Assembly (NCBI GenBank): GCA_021810625.1
Contig: JAJZIJ010000001.1
Location: 43,236 to 107,235 of the forward strand
Length of the DNA: 64,000 bases
Source of the DNA: Acidobacteriota bacterium
GTDB taxonomy: Bacteria; Acidobacteriota; Terriglobia; Terriglobales; Acidobacteriaceae
Reading direction: 5' to 3'
This document shows positions 17,758-27,386 of the stretch, piece by piece (the stretch's first letter is position 1; each line of letters begins with the position of its first letter). The position numbers and the translations under genes were made by a program. A model generated the notes under the pieces. That model was given only the letters and a program-made list of their open reading frames with translations, ran no database searches and was not told the origin of the DNA.

Positions 17758-18468
17758 ATGCTGCTTCCTGCCATTGATTTAATGGGCGGCCAGATTGTGC
17801 AACTGGTGCAAGGCGAGCGACTGGCGCTGCAATTTGACGACTTTGAATACTGGATCGAACGTTTTGCGGCATACAAGCTGGTGCAGCTTATCGACCTCGA
17901 TGCCGCCAAGCGACAAGGCGACAATCGCGCCTTGATCGAACGCATTCTGCAACGGCTTCCCTGTCAGGTGGGCGGCGGCATTCGCTCTGTCGCCGATGCT
18001 CGCGCCCTGCTGGATATGGGGGCGGTGCGCGTCATCTTTGGCTCGTCTCTTTTTACCGCGCCAGAAACATCGAACGCCGCCACCGCTTCTCCGCAGGATT
18101 GCGTGCGCATGGATTTTGCAAAAAATCTTGCGGAGGAGATCGGTAGAGAACGTCTGGCCTTCAGTGTCGATACCAAGGGCGGCACCGTTGCCGTTCGCGG
18201 CTGGCAACAGAACATTGCCCTGCGCCCGGAACAGGCGATGGAAATCCTGGAGCCGTACTGCGCGGCCTTCCTCTACACACACGTCGATACCGAGGGTTTA
18301 ATGCAGGGCTTTCCTTACGAAATCGCAGCGCAATTGCGCGCGCTTACCCAACGGCAGTTGATCGTGGCTGGAGGCATCCGCGAACGCAGCGAGATCGACG
18401 CTCTGGACGCTATCGGCGTGGATGCCGTAGCGGGCATGGCTGTTTACACTGGCCTTCTCGCGACATAA
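17758..18468 (+). CDS. hisA: ProFAR isomerase
   Basis: Isomerises ProFAR to PRFAR, the substrate of HisF-HisH. The 236-residue barrel starts LLPAIDLMGGQIVQLVQGER with the first catalytic Asp (D7), has QVGGGIRSV, the second catalytic Asp in FSVDTKGG and the last phosphate site IVAGGIRERSEI. The N-terminal third (QFDDFEYWIERFAAYKLVQLIDLDAAK) differs clearly from the common bacterial consensus (YSDDP...), so this is a divergent HisA. Last gene of the operon; no terminator hairpin was found in the 16 bases before the next, convergent gene. Confidence 0.9.
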   Translation: MLLPAIDLMGGQIVQLVQGERLALQFDDFEYWIERFAAYKLVQLIDLDAAKRQGDNRALIERILQRLPCQVGGGIRSVADARALLDMGAVRVIFGSSLFTAPETSNAATASPQDCVRMDFAKNLAEEIGRERLAFSVDTKGGTVAVRGWQQNIALRPEQAMEILEPYCAAFLYTHVDTEGLMQGFPYEIAAQLRALTQRQLIVAGGIRERSEIDALDAIGVDAVAGMAVYTGLLAT

Positions 18469-18484
18469 AAATAAAGAAGACGCG

Positions 18485-19522
18485 CTATGATCCTGCCAAC
18501 GGTTCGGCGTGTGGCGGGTCAGATGGAAGCGTTCCTGCTTGTGGCGCATCGACCGCATCCGCTTGTGAAATTATCGGCGCGCCCAGCCCTTCCTTGCGCG
18601 TGCGCAGATCGTAATAACAGAGCGTGGTTGCAATGCCGATAAAGGAGATCGTCCACGCGCCAAAGAGCAGATTGACGGCTGAGGCAACGGCATTCAAAAG
18701 CGGGAACATGGCCAGATGCCTTCCGGGATACATCGCCATCAGGCGAAGGGGCAGAACAATCATCGCGCTGACCACAGCAAACACCATCACCAACGCATAC
18801 GTGGCGTAGATGCGACTCCGGCTCTTGGCAGAAAGCGCGATGGAACGCCGAACGGCATCGGACGCTGGCATGTTTTCCGCAAGACACGCTGGGATCGAGA
18901 TGGCGTAGCGCGCAATAATCCAGAAGAGCGCCAGCACGTACACACCCAGCAATATGGCAACCACCGGAACCAGCACCAGCGCATATCCCATCCAACCCGA
19001 TGCGTGCAGCGATTCTCCGATCACGTTCTGCAAGAGAACACCTACGGCGACTCCGATCCCACCTAAAATCAAACCGAAGAGCACGGTATATCCAAAGACC
19101 CGTGTCGCCACCTGCAACGAAACGCCAATCAAGCGACCAATCCGCTCCAGCGCCAGACTACAGGCATCGCCTACAAGGATCGTTCGGTCTTCGACCCACG
19201 CCGTGACCGCATAAAAGAACGCGCCCTGTACCACCTGCATCACCAAATACGTCAGCAACGTTGCCAGCAGGCAAACACCGACGAAGAACACAATCTGTAG
19301 CGGCGGCATTCCCATGCCAGCCTGCCGTTGCAGCAACGCGCTGGAAGAAGTGATGGCTCCGGTAGCCACAAGCTGCACCGCAGCCGCAATCAGCATTAAC
19401 CCAAACACAAGGCTGGGGCGCTCACGATACATCGCAAAGGTGCGCTGCAATAATCCCGACGGAGCGAGCGGCCCGTAAGGATTGGCATCGGATGTTGCCT
19501 TGGGGATTTCTTCATTGGTCAT
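18485..19522 (-). CDS. Integral membrane protein, GPDP-membrane-domain-like
   Basis: A 345-residue protein with about six long hydrophobic segments (first LVFGLMLIAAAVQLVATG, last FGAWTISFIGIATTLCYYDLR) and polar ends. The closing CYYDLRTRKEG is typical of a family of membrane proteins related to the membrane domain of some glycerophosphodiester phosphodiesterases; no catalytic domain is present. The function is unknown. The ATG at 19522 gives the start MTNEEIPKA; an open frame continues upstream to 19741 without family-like sequence. It converges with hisA. Confidence 0.7.
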   Translation of the reverse strand: MTNEEIPKATSDANPYGPLAPSGLLQRTFAMYRERPSLVFGLMLIAAAVQLVATGAITSSSALLQRQAGMGMPPLQIVFFVGVCLLATLLTYLVMQVVQGAFFYAVTAWVEDRTILVGDACSLALERIGRLIGVSLQVATRVFGYTVLFGLILGGIGVAVGVLLQNVIGESLHASGWMGYALVLVPVVAILLGVYVLALFWIIARYAISIPACLAENMPASDAVRRSIALSAKSRSRIYATYALVMVFAVVSAMIVLPLRLMAMYPGRHLAMFPLLNAVASAVNLLFGAWTISFIGIATTLCYYDLRTRKEGLGAPIISQADAVDAPQAGTLPSDPPHAEPLAGS

Positions 19523-19721
19523 AAATAGTGTGGGTGAAACACAAAGTGCCCGTGCGCGGAGAATACCACAGCGGCCCTGTCGAAGACACTGAAAAATCCA
19601 GAACCACCAATTGCGGTATGAGTTCTGCATCGGTTGACGCGGACGCATCCCCACTGGTCTGATACAAATACGCGGCCCAGCCTGGGCGTGCAACAACTGA
19701 ATCGCAATCAAGGAAGGCCAC

Positions 19722-21827
19722 ATGAAGTTTTTTTTCGGCAAGCCATCGACATTGTTTTTCCTCCTGCTCCCAGCGCTTCTCTGCCTGACGACGATTGCTA
19801 TCGGTCAATCCAGCGGCAATCAAACATCCAGCGCGGCGACCGCTCCTGCAAAGGAACAAACTTTTTCTCCCATCCACGGATTCGACCGCAGCATCATGGA
19901 TACCTCGGCGAATCCTTGCGAGGATTTCTATCAATACGCCTGCGGAAACTTCTCAAAGAAATATCCTATTCCCGGCGATATGCCGATCTACGATCAATTT
20001 GAAAATCTACAGGAGTACAACACTCAACTGCTGCATGGAATTCTGGAGCAGGCGGCGCAGCCGAAACCCACGCGCACCGCCAACGAACAAAAGATCGGCG
20101 ACTACTACGCCAGTTGCATGGATACCGCTGCCATCAACGCAGACGGATTGAAACCGCTGCAACCGGAACTGGATCGCATTGACGCGCTACGAAACAAGAG
20201 TGACCTCTCCGCCCTGATCGCGCAGGATCAAAAAATCGGAGTGAATGCCTTCTTTTCGCTTACCTCGCAGCAGGATTTTCAGGATGCCACCAAGGAAATC
20301 GCCGTCGTAGATCAGGATGGCCTGGGGCTGCCAGAAAAAGATTATTACCTACGTACAGACCCAAAGAGCGTGCAAATTCAGCAGGAGTATGTACAGCACA
20401 TGGCGAACCTGCTGCATCTTTATGGTCAGCCGATGGATCAAGCCCAGCGCAACGCAAAAGACATCATGGTCATGGAAACCGCAATGGCCAAGGTCTCTAT
20501 GGGCAACGTGGAACGCCGCGATCCGAGCAATGTCTATCACATGGAAACCGTCGCCGCGCTCGCGGCCAGTTCGCCTCTCTTTGCGTGGAAGGAAATTTTC
20601 CAGGATGTACAGGCTCCCGCGTTTGATTCTCTAAATGTTGCGAGTCCAGGTTTTTTCACGGCGCTGAGCGGCATCGTGCAACAAACAGACATGGCTGTCA
20701 TCAAGAATTATCTGCGCGTGCATCTGCTCGACTCGTTCTCCTCGCGGCTACCCACGGCCTTCGATGCGGAGACCTTTGATTTCTACGGGCACAAGCTCTC
20801 TGGAACTCCGCAGCAGCATGTTCGCTGGAAGCGCTGCGTTGCTGCTACAGATGGAGGTTTAGGCGAGGCACTGGGGCAGGTCTACGTGGAAAAGTATTTT
20901 TCTGGAGACAGCAAACAGCAGATGTTGGACATGGTGCAGGCCATTGAGTCTGCGATGGGCCAAGACCTCAGTTCGCTGGATTGGATGAGCGCGGACACCA
21001 AAGCAAAGGCCAAAGAGAAGCTCGACCTTATCACCAATAAAATTGGCTACCCCAACAAATGGCGGGATTATTCCAAGCTGAGTATTTCGCGCACCGACGC
21101 GCTGGGCAACTCCATGCGCGCGCGGCAATTTGAGTTTGCACGCGAGATCGACAAAATCGGCAAGCCCGTGGACAAAAACGAATGGGATATGTCTCCGCCC
21201 ACAGTGAATGCGTATTACGATCCCAGCATGAACAACATCAACTTCCCTGCTGGCATTTTGCAGCCACCGTTCTATGACCACGCCGCGCCGCAGGTAGTTA
21301 ACGATGGCCATATTGGAGCCATCGTTGGACATGAACTAACCCACGGCTTTGACGATGAAGGCAGTCAGTTCGACGGACATGGCAACCTGAAAAACTGGTG
21401 GACTCCAGAGGATAAAAAACACTTCGAGCAGCGCACATCCTGCCTCGTCAACGAGTACAGCAGCTTTGTCGCGGTGGACACATTGCACGTCAATGGCAAG
21501 TTGACTCTGGGAGAAAATACTGCGGACAACGGCGGCATCCGTCTGGCGTACATGGTGATGGAAGCCTACGCGCAAAAGAACAACATCAACCTTGCGGCAA
21601 AAATAGGCGACTTCACATTGGAGCAACAGTTCTTCATCGGTTACGCGCAAAATTGGTGTTCCACGGCGCGGCCCGCGTTTCTCCGCCTGCGCGCGCAGAC
21701 GGATGAACACTCCCCCGACCGCTTCCGCGCCAATGGCGTGGTGCAAAATATGTCGGAGTTCTCCCACGCCTTCCAATGCAGGCAGGGCCAGCCAATGGCT
21801 CCCGTGCATCGCTGCCGCGTCTGGTAA
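19722..21827 (+). CDS. M13 family zinc metallopeptidase, secreted
   Basis: A neprilysin/PepO-type endopeptidase of 701 residues. A signal peptide covers residues ~1-28 (LLPALLCLTTIAIGQ). The N-terminal M13 domain starts with PCEDFYQYACGNF. The catalytic domain has VNAYYDPSMNNINFPAGIL, the zinc site GHELTHGFDDEG (His537, Glu538, His541), the third zinc ligand Glu598 in GENTADNGG, and the family's typical C-terminus CRVW. It probably cleaves peptides in the periplasm. Such genes are often multi-copy in Acidobacteriota. It stands alone, followed by a good terminator. Confidence 0.95.
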   Translation: MKFFFGKPSTLFFLLLPALLCLTTIAIGQSSGNQTSSAATAPAKEQTFSPIHGFDRSIMDTSANPCEDFYQYACGNFSKKYPIPGDMPIYDQFENLQEYNTQLLHGILEQAAQPKPTRTANEQKIGDYYASCMDTAAINADGLKPLQPELDRIDALRNKSDLSALIAQDQKIGVNAFFSLTSQQDFQDATKEIAVVDQDGLGLPEKDYYLRTDPKSVQIQQEYVQHMANLLHLYGQPMDQAQRNAKDIMVMETAMAKVSMGNVERRDPSNVYHMETVAALAASSPLFAWKEIFQDVQAPAFDSLNVASPGFFTALSGIVQQTDMAVIKNYLRVHLLDSFSSRLPTAFDAETFDFYGHKLSGTPQQHVRWKRCVAATDGGLGEALGQVYVEKYFSGDSKQQMLDMVQAIESAMGQDLSSLDWMSADTKAKAKEKLDLITNKIGYPNKWRDYSKLSISRTDALGNSMRARQFEFAREIDKIGKPVDKNEWDMSPPTVNAYYDPSMNNINFPAGILQPPFYDHAAPQVVNDGHIGAIVGHELTHGFDDEGSQFDGHGNLKNWWTPEDKKHFEQRTSCLVNEYSSFVAVDTLHVNGKLTLGENTADNGGIRLAYMVMEAYAQKNNINLAAKIGDFTLEQQFFIGYAQNWCSTARPAFLRLRAQTDEHSPDRFRANGVVQNMSEFSHAFQCRQGQPMAPVHRCRVW

Positions 21828-21846
21828 ATTGCGTCCGCAAACACCA

Positions 21847-21872
21847 AAGGACGCGGCTCAGGCCGTGTCCTT
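21847..21872. terminator. Terminator between M13 peptidase and holA
   Basis: AAGGACGCGGC (21847-21857) pairs with GCCGTGTCCTT (21862-21872), 11 pairs including one G-T, loop TCAG, followed by TATTCCTTT. It lies 20 bases after the peptidase stop and can also serve the convergent holA transcript. Confidence 0.8.
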
Positions 21873-21894
21873 ATTCCTTTGCGGCGAGACTGCT

Positions 21895-23028
21895 TTATGT
21901 TCGCGCCGTCTGTCCCACGGCGGCCAGATCCATCACCAGTTGCTCCAGCACCAGCCGCTTGTCGATTGGGGAGGAGCGCAGGTCGCGATCAGCACGCGCA
22001 ACCCGTTCGATCATGCGCATCAGGTCGCGACGACTCTTGTAGCGGCGCGCCTGACGGATCAAATCGTCAACGGCAAATGGAGCCACGCGAAATCCCGGCC
22101 ACAACGCCTGCCAGATGGCGTGCGAATCGCGTACATTTTTTTCCAAAACCACCAGCATCTGGCGAAAGGTTCGCGCCAGCATGTACAGATGCCCAATGGC
22201 GGCATCCTCGCCGCCATCGCTGGCATTCAGCAATCCTTGCAGCAGTAGCAGCGCGCGCGCCTTGTCATGCGCGGAGATGGCATCCGTCAATTCATACAAT
22301 GAACGTTGCCGCGCAGATGCGACCATCGCCTCCACATCCGCCAGCGTGATCTGGCTGCGACCACTCACATAGAGCAATAGCTTTTCCACCTCGGAAGCAA
22401 TGCTCATCATCTCCCCGTGCAGCGCGTCGATCAACCCACGCGCAGCATCGGCATCGCATCGCACCCCCGCCAGCGCCGCTGTTTCCACCACCCAGCGCAT
22501 CGCATCGGTTTCACTCGCTTCCGCCAATTCCACCATGCCGCAGTGGATGCCCAGCGTCTCCCGAATTTTTTCGTATTGCTCCTTATCCTGCATGTCCATG
22601 CGCCGGACATCGGCAGGAATGTGCAGATGTTCGGCAATAAAAATAATCAGCGCCTGCGGATTGGCTTCGCGGAAATATGCGTCGATGGCGGCAAACTCTT
22701 CCTTCTTGGAACCACGTTGGTAGAGCGCCCGAACATTCCGCACAAAGATCGCCTGAAACGGAGCCATCAACGACGGAGTTCGCGCATGGTTGAGCGCATC
22801 GAAGATGCTCTGCTCTCCCAACACAACTTCAGACACACAAAAATCGCGCATCGTCGGATCAATCAGGGCATCGAGAATTCCCTTGCGACATTGCTGCTGA
22901 AAAAACGTCGAATCCCCAAGAAACACGTATCCTGATCGACGCGCATCGCTGTGCAACTCCGCCAGGAATCGCCGAACCGCCGCAAAGCTCCCACCCAACG
23001 GCGCGTTTTTTGAAGTTCCGTCCTGCAT
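21895..23028 (-). CDS. holA: DNA polymerase III subunit delta
   Basis: The clamp-loader wrench subunit that opens the sliding clamp. The 377-residue protein has the delta-subunit pattern: GYVFLGDSTFFQQQCRKGI near the N-terminus, an AAA+-like fold without a nucleotide-binding P-loop, and a helical C-terminal collar domain with SLYELTDAI and ALLLLQGLL. It follows lptE by 15 bases on the same strand; the lptE-holA pair is also conserved in E. coli, which supports both calls. Confidence 0.9.
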   Translation of the reverse strand: MQDGTSKNAPLGGSFAAVRRFLAELHSDARRSGYVFLGDSTFFQQQCRKGILDALIDPTMRDFCVSEVVLGEQSIFDALNHARTPSLMAPFQAIFVRNVRALYQRGSKKEEFAAIDAYFREANPQALIIFIAEHLHIPADVRRMDMQDKEQYEKIRETLGIHCGMVELAEASETDAMRWVVETAALAGVRCDADAARGLIDALHGEMMSIASEVEKLLLYVSGRSQITLADVEAMVASARQRSLYELTDAISAHDKARALLLLQGLLNASDGGEDAAIGHLYMLARTFRQMLVVLEKNVRDSHAIWQALWPGFRVAPFAVDDLIRQARRYKSRRDLMRMIERVARADRDLRSSPIDKRLVLEQLVMDLAAVGQTART

Positions 23029-23043
23029 CCCAAACCACCACTC

Positions 23044-23568
23044 TCAAAAAGAATCCAGAATGTCGCTCACCAACGCCTGCGCAAAATCGCGCGCCAGCCG
23101 ATGCACCGCCGGAGTGTCTTCCTGAATAAAGCTGGTCAGGTCGGCGGTGGCCTGATACTGCTGCCGAAAAAGATAGTTGGAATTCTGGTACAGCACCTTG
23201 CCGTCGCGATCCGTCAGCACTATCTTGGCCGTAATGGCGATCAGATAACTGGAGGATTGTTCGGTCTGCGAATTGTAAGTCAGAGGCGTATACACCTCGC
23301 TCAGAATGGTGCCTTGCAGCGTCGCATCCGCCGCGCCGGGATGATCGCTGGAAAGAATACGATCCTGCGTTCGATTGGTTAGCTCCTGCACCACGGCCTT
23401 CGTGAATGCAACCTCCGTATGATAATTCTCCACCTTGGTTTGAAATATCGGCACGGCAATGGAGGTGACATCCGCCGGCAAATGCACAGACGCTCCCGCC
23501 GTGTGATAGCCGCAGCCGGAGATACAAAGCGAAAGCGCGCACAGAAAAACAGGAACAAAACGCATCAT
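23044..23568 (-). CDS. lptE: LPS-assembly lipoprotein LptE
   Basis: A 174-residue lipoprotein with a lipobox (CISGCGYH, Cys19) after a short signal sequence, and the LptE fold pattern: SIAVPIFQTKVENYHTEVAFTKAVVQEL, then LTYNSQTEQSSSYLIAITAKIVLTD. LptE plugs the LptD barrel that inserts lipopolysaccharide into the outer membrane. Its presence indicates an LPS-bearing outer membrane. It is upstream of and probably co-transcribed with holA. Confidence 0.88.
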   Translation of the reverse strand: MMRFVPVFLCALSLCISGCGYHTAGASVHLPADVTSIAVPIFQTKVENYHTEVAFTKAVVQELTNRTQDRILSSDHPGAADATLQGTILSEVYTPLTYNSQTEQSSSYLIAITAKIVLTDRDGKVLYQNSNYLFRQQYQATADLTSFIQEDTPAVHRLARDFAQALVSDILDSF

Positions 23569-23648
23569 CGTTGAAATCCATTTCTATTGTACGGATTCGA
23601 CAGGCCCGCCGAATATCGCGGGTATGTGGCTGCAACCATCCAATGAAA

Positions 23649-23672
23649 AAGGCAGCCTCGCGAGGCTGCCTT
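23649..23672 (-). terminator. Terminator after ftsH
   Basis: A perfect 24-bp palindrome, AAGGCAGCCTCG and its complement, lies 28 bases beyond the ftsH stop. On the minus strand it is followed by TTTCATTG, making CCTTTTTC, a usable rho-independent terminator for ftsH. It separates ftsH from lptE-holA. Confidence 0.85.
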
Positions 23673-23699
23673 CCATTTACCATGCAGGCGGAATCGATG

Positions 23700-25619
23700 T
23701 TATGCCGGAGAAGGCTGCTCTCCTGCAAATCCCGGCGAGCGGCCAGCGTCAGGCTTGAGCACCTGCTGGATATCCCCGCCAGAACCATCGCTCAGCGTGC
23801 TCATCGGTGGCAACTCCACACCCTCGATGAGCATACGAATCTCTGCTGCATCCAGCGTCTCCCGTTCCAGCAATGCCTGCGCCATGCGGTGCATGAGCGG
23901 CTGGTTGTTTTCCAGGATGCTGTGCGCCGATTGATATCCGTTGTCCACCAGGGAGCGCACTTCGCCATCAATCTGGCGCGCTGTCTCTTCGCTAAAGTCA
24001 CGATGCTGCGAGATTTCCCGTCCCAGAAAAATCTGCTCTTCTTTTTTGCCGAAAGTCAGCGGCCCCAGACGGCTCATGCCATACTCGCAAACCATCTTGC
24101 GAGCCAGCTCCGTGGAGCGCTCAATGTCGTTGCCTGCGCCCGTCGTAATTTTCCCAAGAAAGATTTCCTCGGCGCAGCGTCCACCCATCAGAATGGCCAA
24201 CTGCGTTTCCAGATATTCCTTGGAGACGGTATGTTTGTCGTCCTCCGGCAGTTGCATCGTCAGGCCCAACGCCATGCCACGAGGAATGATCGTCACTTTG
24301 TGCAGTGGATCGGCGTGGTCGCGCAGGGCGGCAATCACCGTATGTCCGGCCTCGTGATATGCCGTCACCTTCTTTTCTTCGTCGGTCAACAGCATGGACT
24401 TGCGCTCGGCACCCATTAGCACCTTGTCCTTGGCCGATTCAAAGTCATACATGATGACTGACTTGCGATTGGCGCGCGCAGCGCTCAAGGCGGCCTCATT
24501 CACCATATTGGCCAGATCAGCGCCGGTAAATCCCGGTGTACCGCGGGCCAAAACGCGCAGATCAACATCCTCCGACAGGGGCACCTTCTTGGCATGAACG
24601 CGCAACACTTCCTCGCGGCCACGAACATCGGGGCGACCCACAATCACGCGACGATCAAAGCGGCCCGGACGCAGCAGCGCCGGATCGAGAACATCGGGGC
24701 GATTGGTGGCGGCAATCAGAATGACCCCATCGTTCGATTCAAAACCATCCATCTCCACCAGCAACTGGTTCAGCGTTTGCTCGCGCTCGTCATGTCCGCC
24801 GCCGAGGCCAGCGCCACGGTGCCGTCCAACCGCATCAATCTCGTCGATGAAGATGATGCAGGGAGCATTCTTCTTGCCCTGCTCAAACAGGTCGCGCACG
24901 CGACTGGCACCCACGCCGACGAACATCTCCACGAAGTCCGAGCCGGAGATGGAGAAGAATGGAACATTGGCTTCTCCGGCCACAGCACGAGCCAGCAGGG
25001 TTTTGCCGGTTCCCGGAGGGCCAACCAGAAGGACACCCTTGGGTATCCGCCCGCCGAGTTTCTGGAATTTCTGCGCCTCTCGAAGAAATTCGATGATCTC
25101 TTTGAGTTCTTCCTTGGCTTCATCCGCGCCAGCCACGTCCTTGAACGTAACCTTTTTCTGCTGCATGGAGAGCAGCCGCGCGCGGCTCTTGCCAAAGGAC
25201 ATGGCCTTGTTGCCGCCACTCTGCATCTGGCGCAACAAAAAATACCAGAGAGCGCCCAGCAGCAGGAAGGGCAGGAACTGAATCAAAATGTTGAACCATG
25301 TGCTGCCCTGCGTGTCTTTTACCGTCACGCTGACTTGATGATCCTGCAACACCTTGTACATGTCGGGATAATTGGCCGGGATGATGGTATGAAAGCCCGC
25401 CTTATCGGCGCGGTAATGTCCGCGAACTTCGTTGTTGATGACCGTAACATCCGCGATCTGGCCCTGCTGGGCATCCGCCATAAACTTGGAGAATGGGACT
25501 TCCTGGTCATGGCCGATATTCGCTCCATGCTGCACCACCTGCCACAACACAATGAGGCAAGTGCCAATCAGAACCCAAAATAAAACCTGCTTTACCGTCG
25601 AATTCACGAACTCCCTCAT
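23700..25619 (-). CDS. ftsH: ATP-dependent zinc metalloprotease FtsH
   Basis: A membrane-anchored AAA+ protease of 639 residues that degrades misfolded membrane proteins and regulators. Two N-terminal membrane helices ([17 protein letters not shown] and [19 protein letters not shown]) flank a periplasmic domain. The AAA+ domain has Walker A GPPGTGKT, Walker [12 protein letters not shown] and the second-region-of-homology arginines in RPGRFDR. The protease domain has the zinc site YHEAGHTVI. The ATG at 25619 is chosen for its GGGAGA ribosome binding site and standard N-terminus [11 protein letters not shown]; the frame is open to 25781 without family sequence. It follows tilS on the same strand, a common pairing. 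Confidence 0.97.
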   Translation of the reverse strand: MREFVNSTVKQVLFWVLIGTCLIVLWQVVQHGANIGHDQEVPFSKFMADAQQGQIADVTVINNEVRGHYRADKAGFHTIIPANYPDMYKVLQDHQVSVTVKDTQGSTWFNILIQFLPFLLLGALWYFLLRQMQSGGNKAMSFGKSRARLLSMQQKKVTFKDVAGADEAKEELKEIIEFLREAQKFQKLGGRIPKGVLLVGPPGTGKTLLARAVAGEANVPFFSISGSDFVEMFVGVGASRVRDLFEQGKKNAPCIIFIDEIDAVGRHRGAGLGGGHDEREQTLNQLLVEMDGFESNDGVILIAATNRPDVLDPALLRPGRFDRRVIVGRPDVRGREEVLRVHAKKVPLSEDVDLRVLARGTPGFTGADLANMVNEAALSAARANRKSVIMYDFESAKDKVLMGAERKSMLLTDEEKKVTAYHEAGHTVIAALRDHADPLHKVTIIPRGMALGLTMQLPEDDKHTVSKEYLETQLAILMGGRCAEEIFLGKITTGAGNDIERSTELARKMVCEYGMSRLGPLTFGKKEEQIFLGREISQHRDFSEETARQIDGEVRSLVDNGYQSAHSILENNQPLMHRMAQALLERETLDAAEIRMLIEGVELPPMSTLSDGSGGDIQQVLKPDAGRSPGFAGEQPSPA

Positions 25620-25861
25620 TTCTCCCTTGCAGCACACACTGAAGCGCGGATGAAAACGCGCCTGACAAACGGCCACACCGAGATTTCCGCCCCGTACCTT
25701 CTTGTAGATGCCCACGCAGGGGAAAAGTCGCGGCGCGTTGGGAAGGCCTTCCCGCCCCCAGCGCCTTTTACACAATCCCAAGTGCTTATGATTCTACTCC
25801 TGATTGCGAAATGCGGCGAAGAATCAGGGCCAGAAAAGCAAGAAATTGCTATTTTTCAGGA

Positions 25862-27313
25862 TTACGGACAATCCCCGCCATCGCGTAGAGAACAAACATG
25901 GATGCGAACCTGCGGGGCATCCTCCGGCATCGCGGCCACCGTTGCCCCTTGCAACCAGACCACGCGCCCCTGCCAGACCACCACCGGCCAGCTTTGGCGT
26001 TCCCTCCCCTGCACGCGCATTTGATCCAGCACCTCTTTCACCTTCTTTGAGCCGCGCGCATGTTCCAGGGCCACGCGATCTCCTGGTTGCCAGGCGCGCA
26101 CCGTGGCCGCTGGTAACGTTTTCGAGTCAGACGGAAGCTCCGCCGTCGCCGTAAAACGCAGCCCATACGCCTCGGCCTCAACCGTACCGGGAATCGGCAG
26201 CGTGTATTCCGGCATTGCGGCTGCCTGTGTGGAATCGACGGCGGCTGCCTCTGTGCGTTCCAGACGCAGCTCTCGCGCGCTGCGCTCGGCATACACCTCT
26301 TCAGCAAGCTGCAATCGGCGACCTGATTTTGATCCTGTGCCTGAGCCTTCCAGCAGCGCCAACAGCACCTCCGTATGGGCAAAGTCCAACGACGCGCCAA
26401 GCTGCTCTGCTGCCGCGCGCAGCACGCGACGACGCGCGGCTGCGGGATAGGCCAGCAACCGTTGCGCGTCCATCCCCACAGAGGCAGCGCCGGAAGCCGT
26501 CGCAACACTGCGACCTCCGCCGCGCACTGGCCTTCCCGGCAGCAAAAGCAAAGGCAGGAGTCGCGCCATCTCCCCCTGCCAGTACGCCTCTTCGTCGCGG
26601 GCCAGCGTAGCCATCCGCGCCAGTTGTTCTTCAAGGTTGGGATTGTATTCCCGCAGCGCGGGCAGCAGATGATGCCGCACGCGATTGCGCGCATGTGCCA
26701 GATCGCGGTTGCTGGCATCCTCGCGCCAGTCTTGTGCCAGCGCGTGCAGATACGCCTCAATCTCTGCGCGACGCGCGGCCAATAAGGGGCGAACAATGCG
26801 CCCGGTCGCAACTCCCTGCCCCGCAAGAACGGGATGGATGCCACCCAGCCCCTCTGTCCAGGCTCCGCGCAGCAGCTTCATCAATACGGTCTCGGCCTGG
26901 TCGTCCAGCGTGTGCGCGGTGGCAATCACATCGGATTGATTTGCGCCAAGAATTTTCCGAAAGATTCCATATCGCAGATTTCTGGCCGCTGTTTCCAACG
27001 AGACTCTTTCCGTGGCTGCATACGCAGGCGCATCCACGCGAACCACTTCACAGGACAAATCAAGCTGCGCGGCCAGCGTGGCGACAAAGGCAGCATCAGC
27101 ATCGGCCTCCGCGCCGCGAATCCCGTGATGAACATGCAGCACAGAAAGCGCGATGCCCAACTCCGCGCTCGCCGCCGCCAGCGCGCGCAACAGCGCCGTC
27201 GAGTCGGCCCCGCCAGAGACGGCCACGCAGACGCGCTCCCCCGGATGAAACAGGCTGCGGTCAAAGGAGAGCATGGAAAATCGCCCTTTCGCGCTGCTGG
27301 TTTTGGCGCTCAT
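25862..27313 (-). CDS. tilS: tRNA(Ile)-lysidine synthase
   Basis: Modifies the wobble cytidine of the CAU-anticodon tRNA-Ile to lysidine, so it reads AUA. The ~483-residue protein has the PP-loop VAVSGGADSTALLRAL, HVHHGIRGAEADADA, TAHTLDDQAETVLMKLLRGA and a C-terminal TilS domain (VRAWQPGDR). A second in-frame ATG at 27274, 13 codons in, would start MLSFDRSLFHPGE, close to the usual family N-terminus, and is a serious alternative. It lies 242 bases upstream of ftsH; that gap holds no gene I can support. Confidence 0.92.
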   Translation of the reverse strand: MSAKTSSAKGRFSMLSFDRSLFHPGERVCVAVSGGADSTALLRALAAASAELGIALSVLHVHHGIRGAEADADAAFVATLAAQLDLSCEVVRVDAPAYAATERVSLETAARNLRYGIFRKILGANQSDVIATAHTLDDQAETVLMKLLRGAWTEGLGGIHPVLAGQGVATGRIVRPLLAARRAEIEAYLHALAQDWREDASNRDLAHARNRVRHHLLPALREYNPNLEEQLARMATLARDEEAYWQGEMARLLPLLLLPGRPVRGGGRSVATASGAASVGMDAQRLLAYPAAARRRVLRAAAEQLGASLDFAHTEVLLALLEGSGTGSKSGRRLQLAEEVYAERSARELRLERTEAAAVDSTQAAAMPEYTLPIPGTVEAEAYGLRFTATAELPSDSKTLPAATVRAWQPGDRVALEHARGSKKVKEVLDQMRVQGRERQSWPVVVWQGRVVWLQGATVAAMPEDAPQVRIHVCSLRDGGDCP

Positions 27314-27386
27314 GTTGGATATGGTACCGTGCGAGATAGGATTACACGGTATCTGCGGATATTTTGACCACTATCCTTACGGGCAT

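Noticed and set aside
25620..25781. N-terminal extension of FtsH to 25781
   Set aside because: The extra residues do not match the family, and a good ribosome binding site precedes the ATG at 25619.
27273..27386. N-terminal extension of the unknown gene starting MENRPF
   Set aside because: It overlaps the 5' end of tilS on the other strand and lacks a ribosome binding site; the ATG at 27387 is kept instead.
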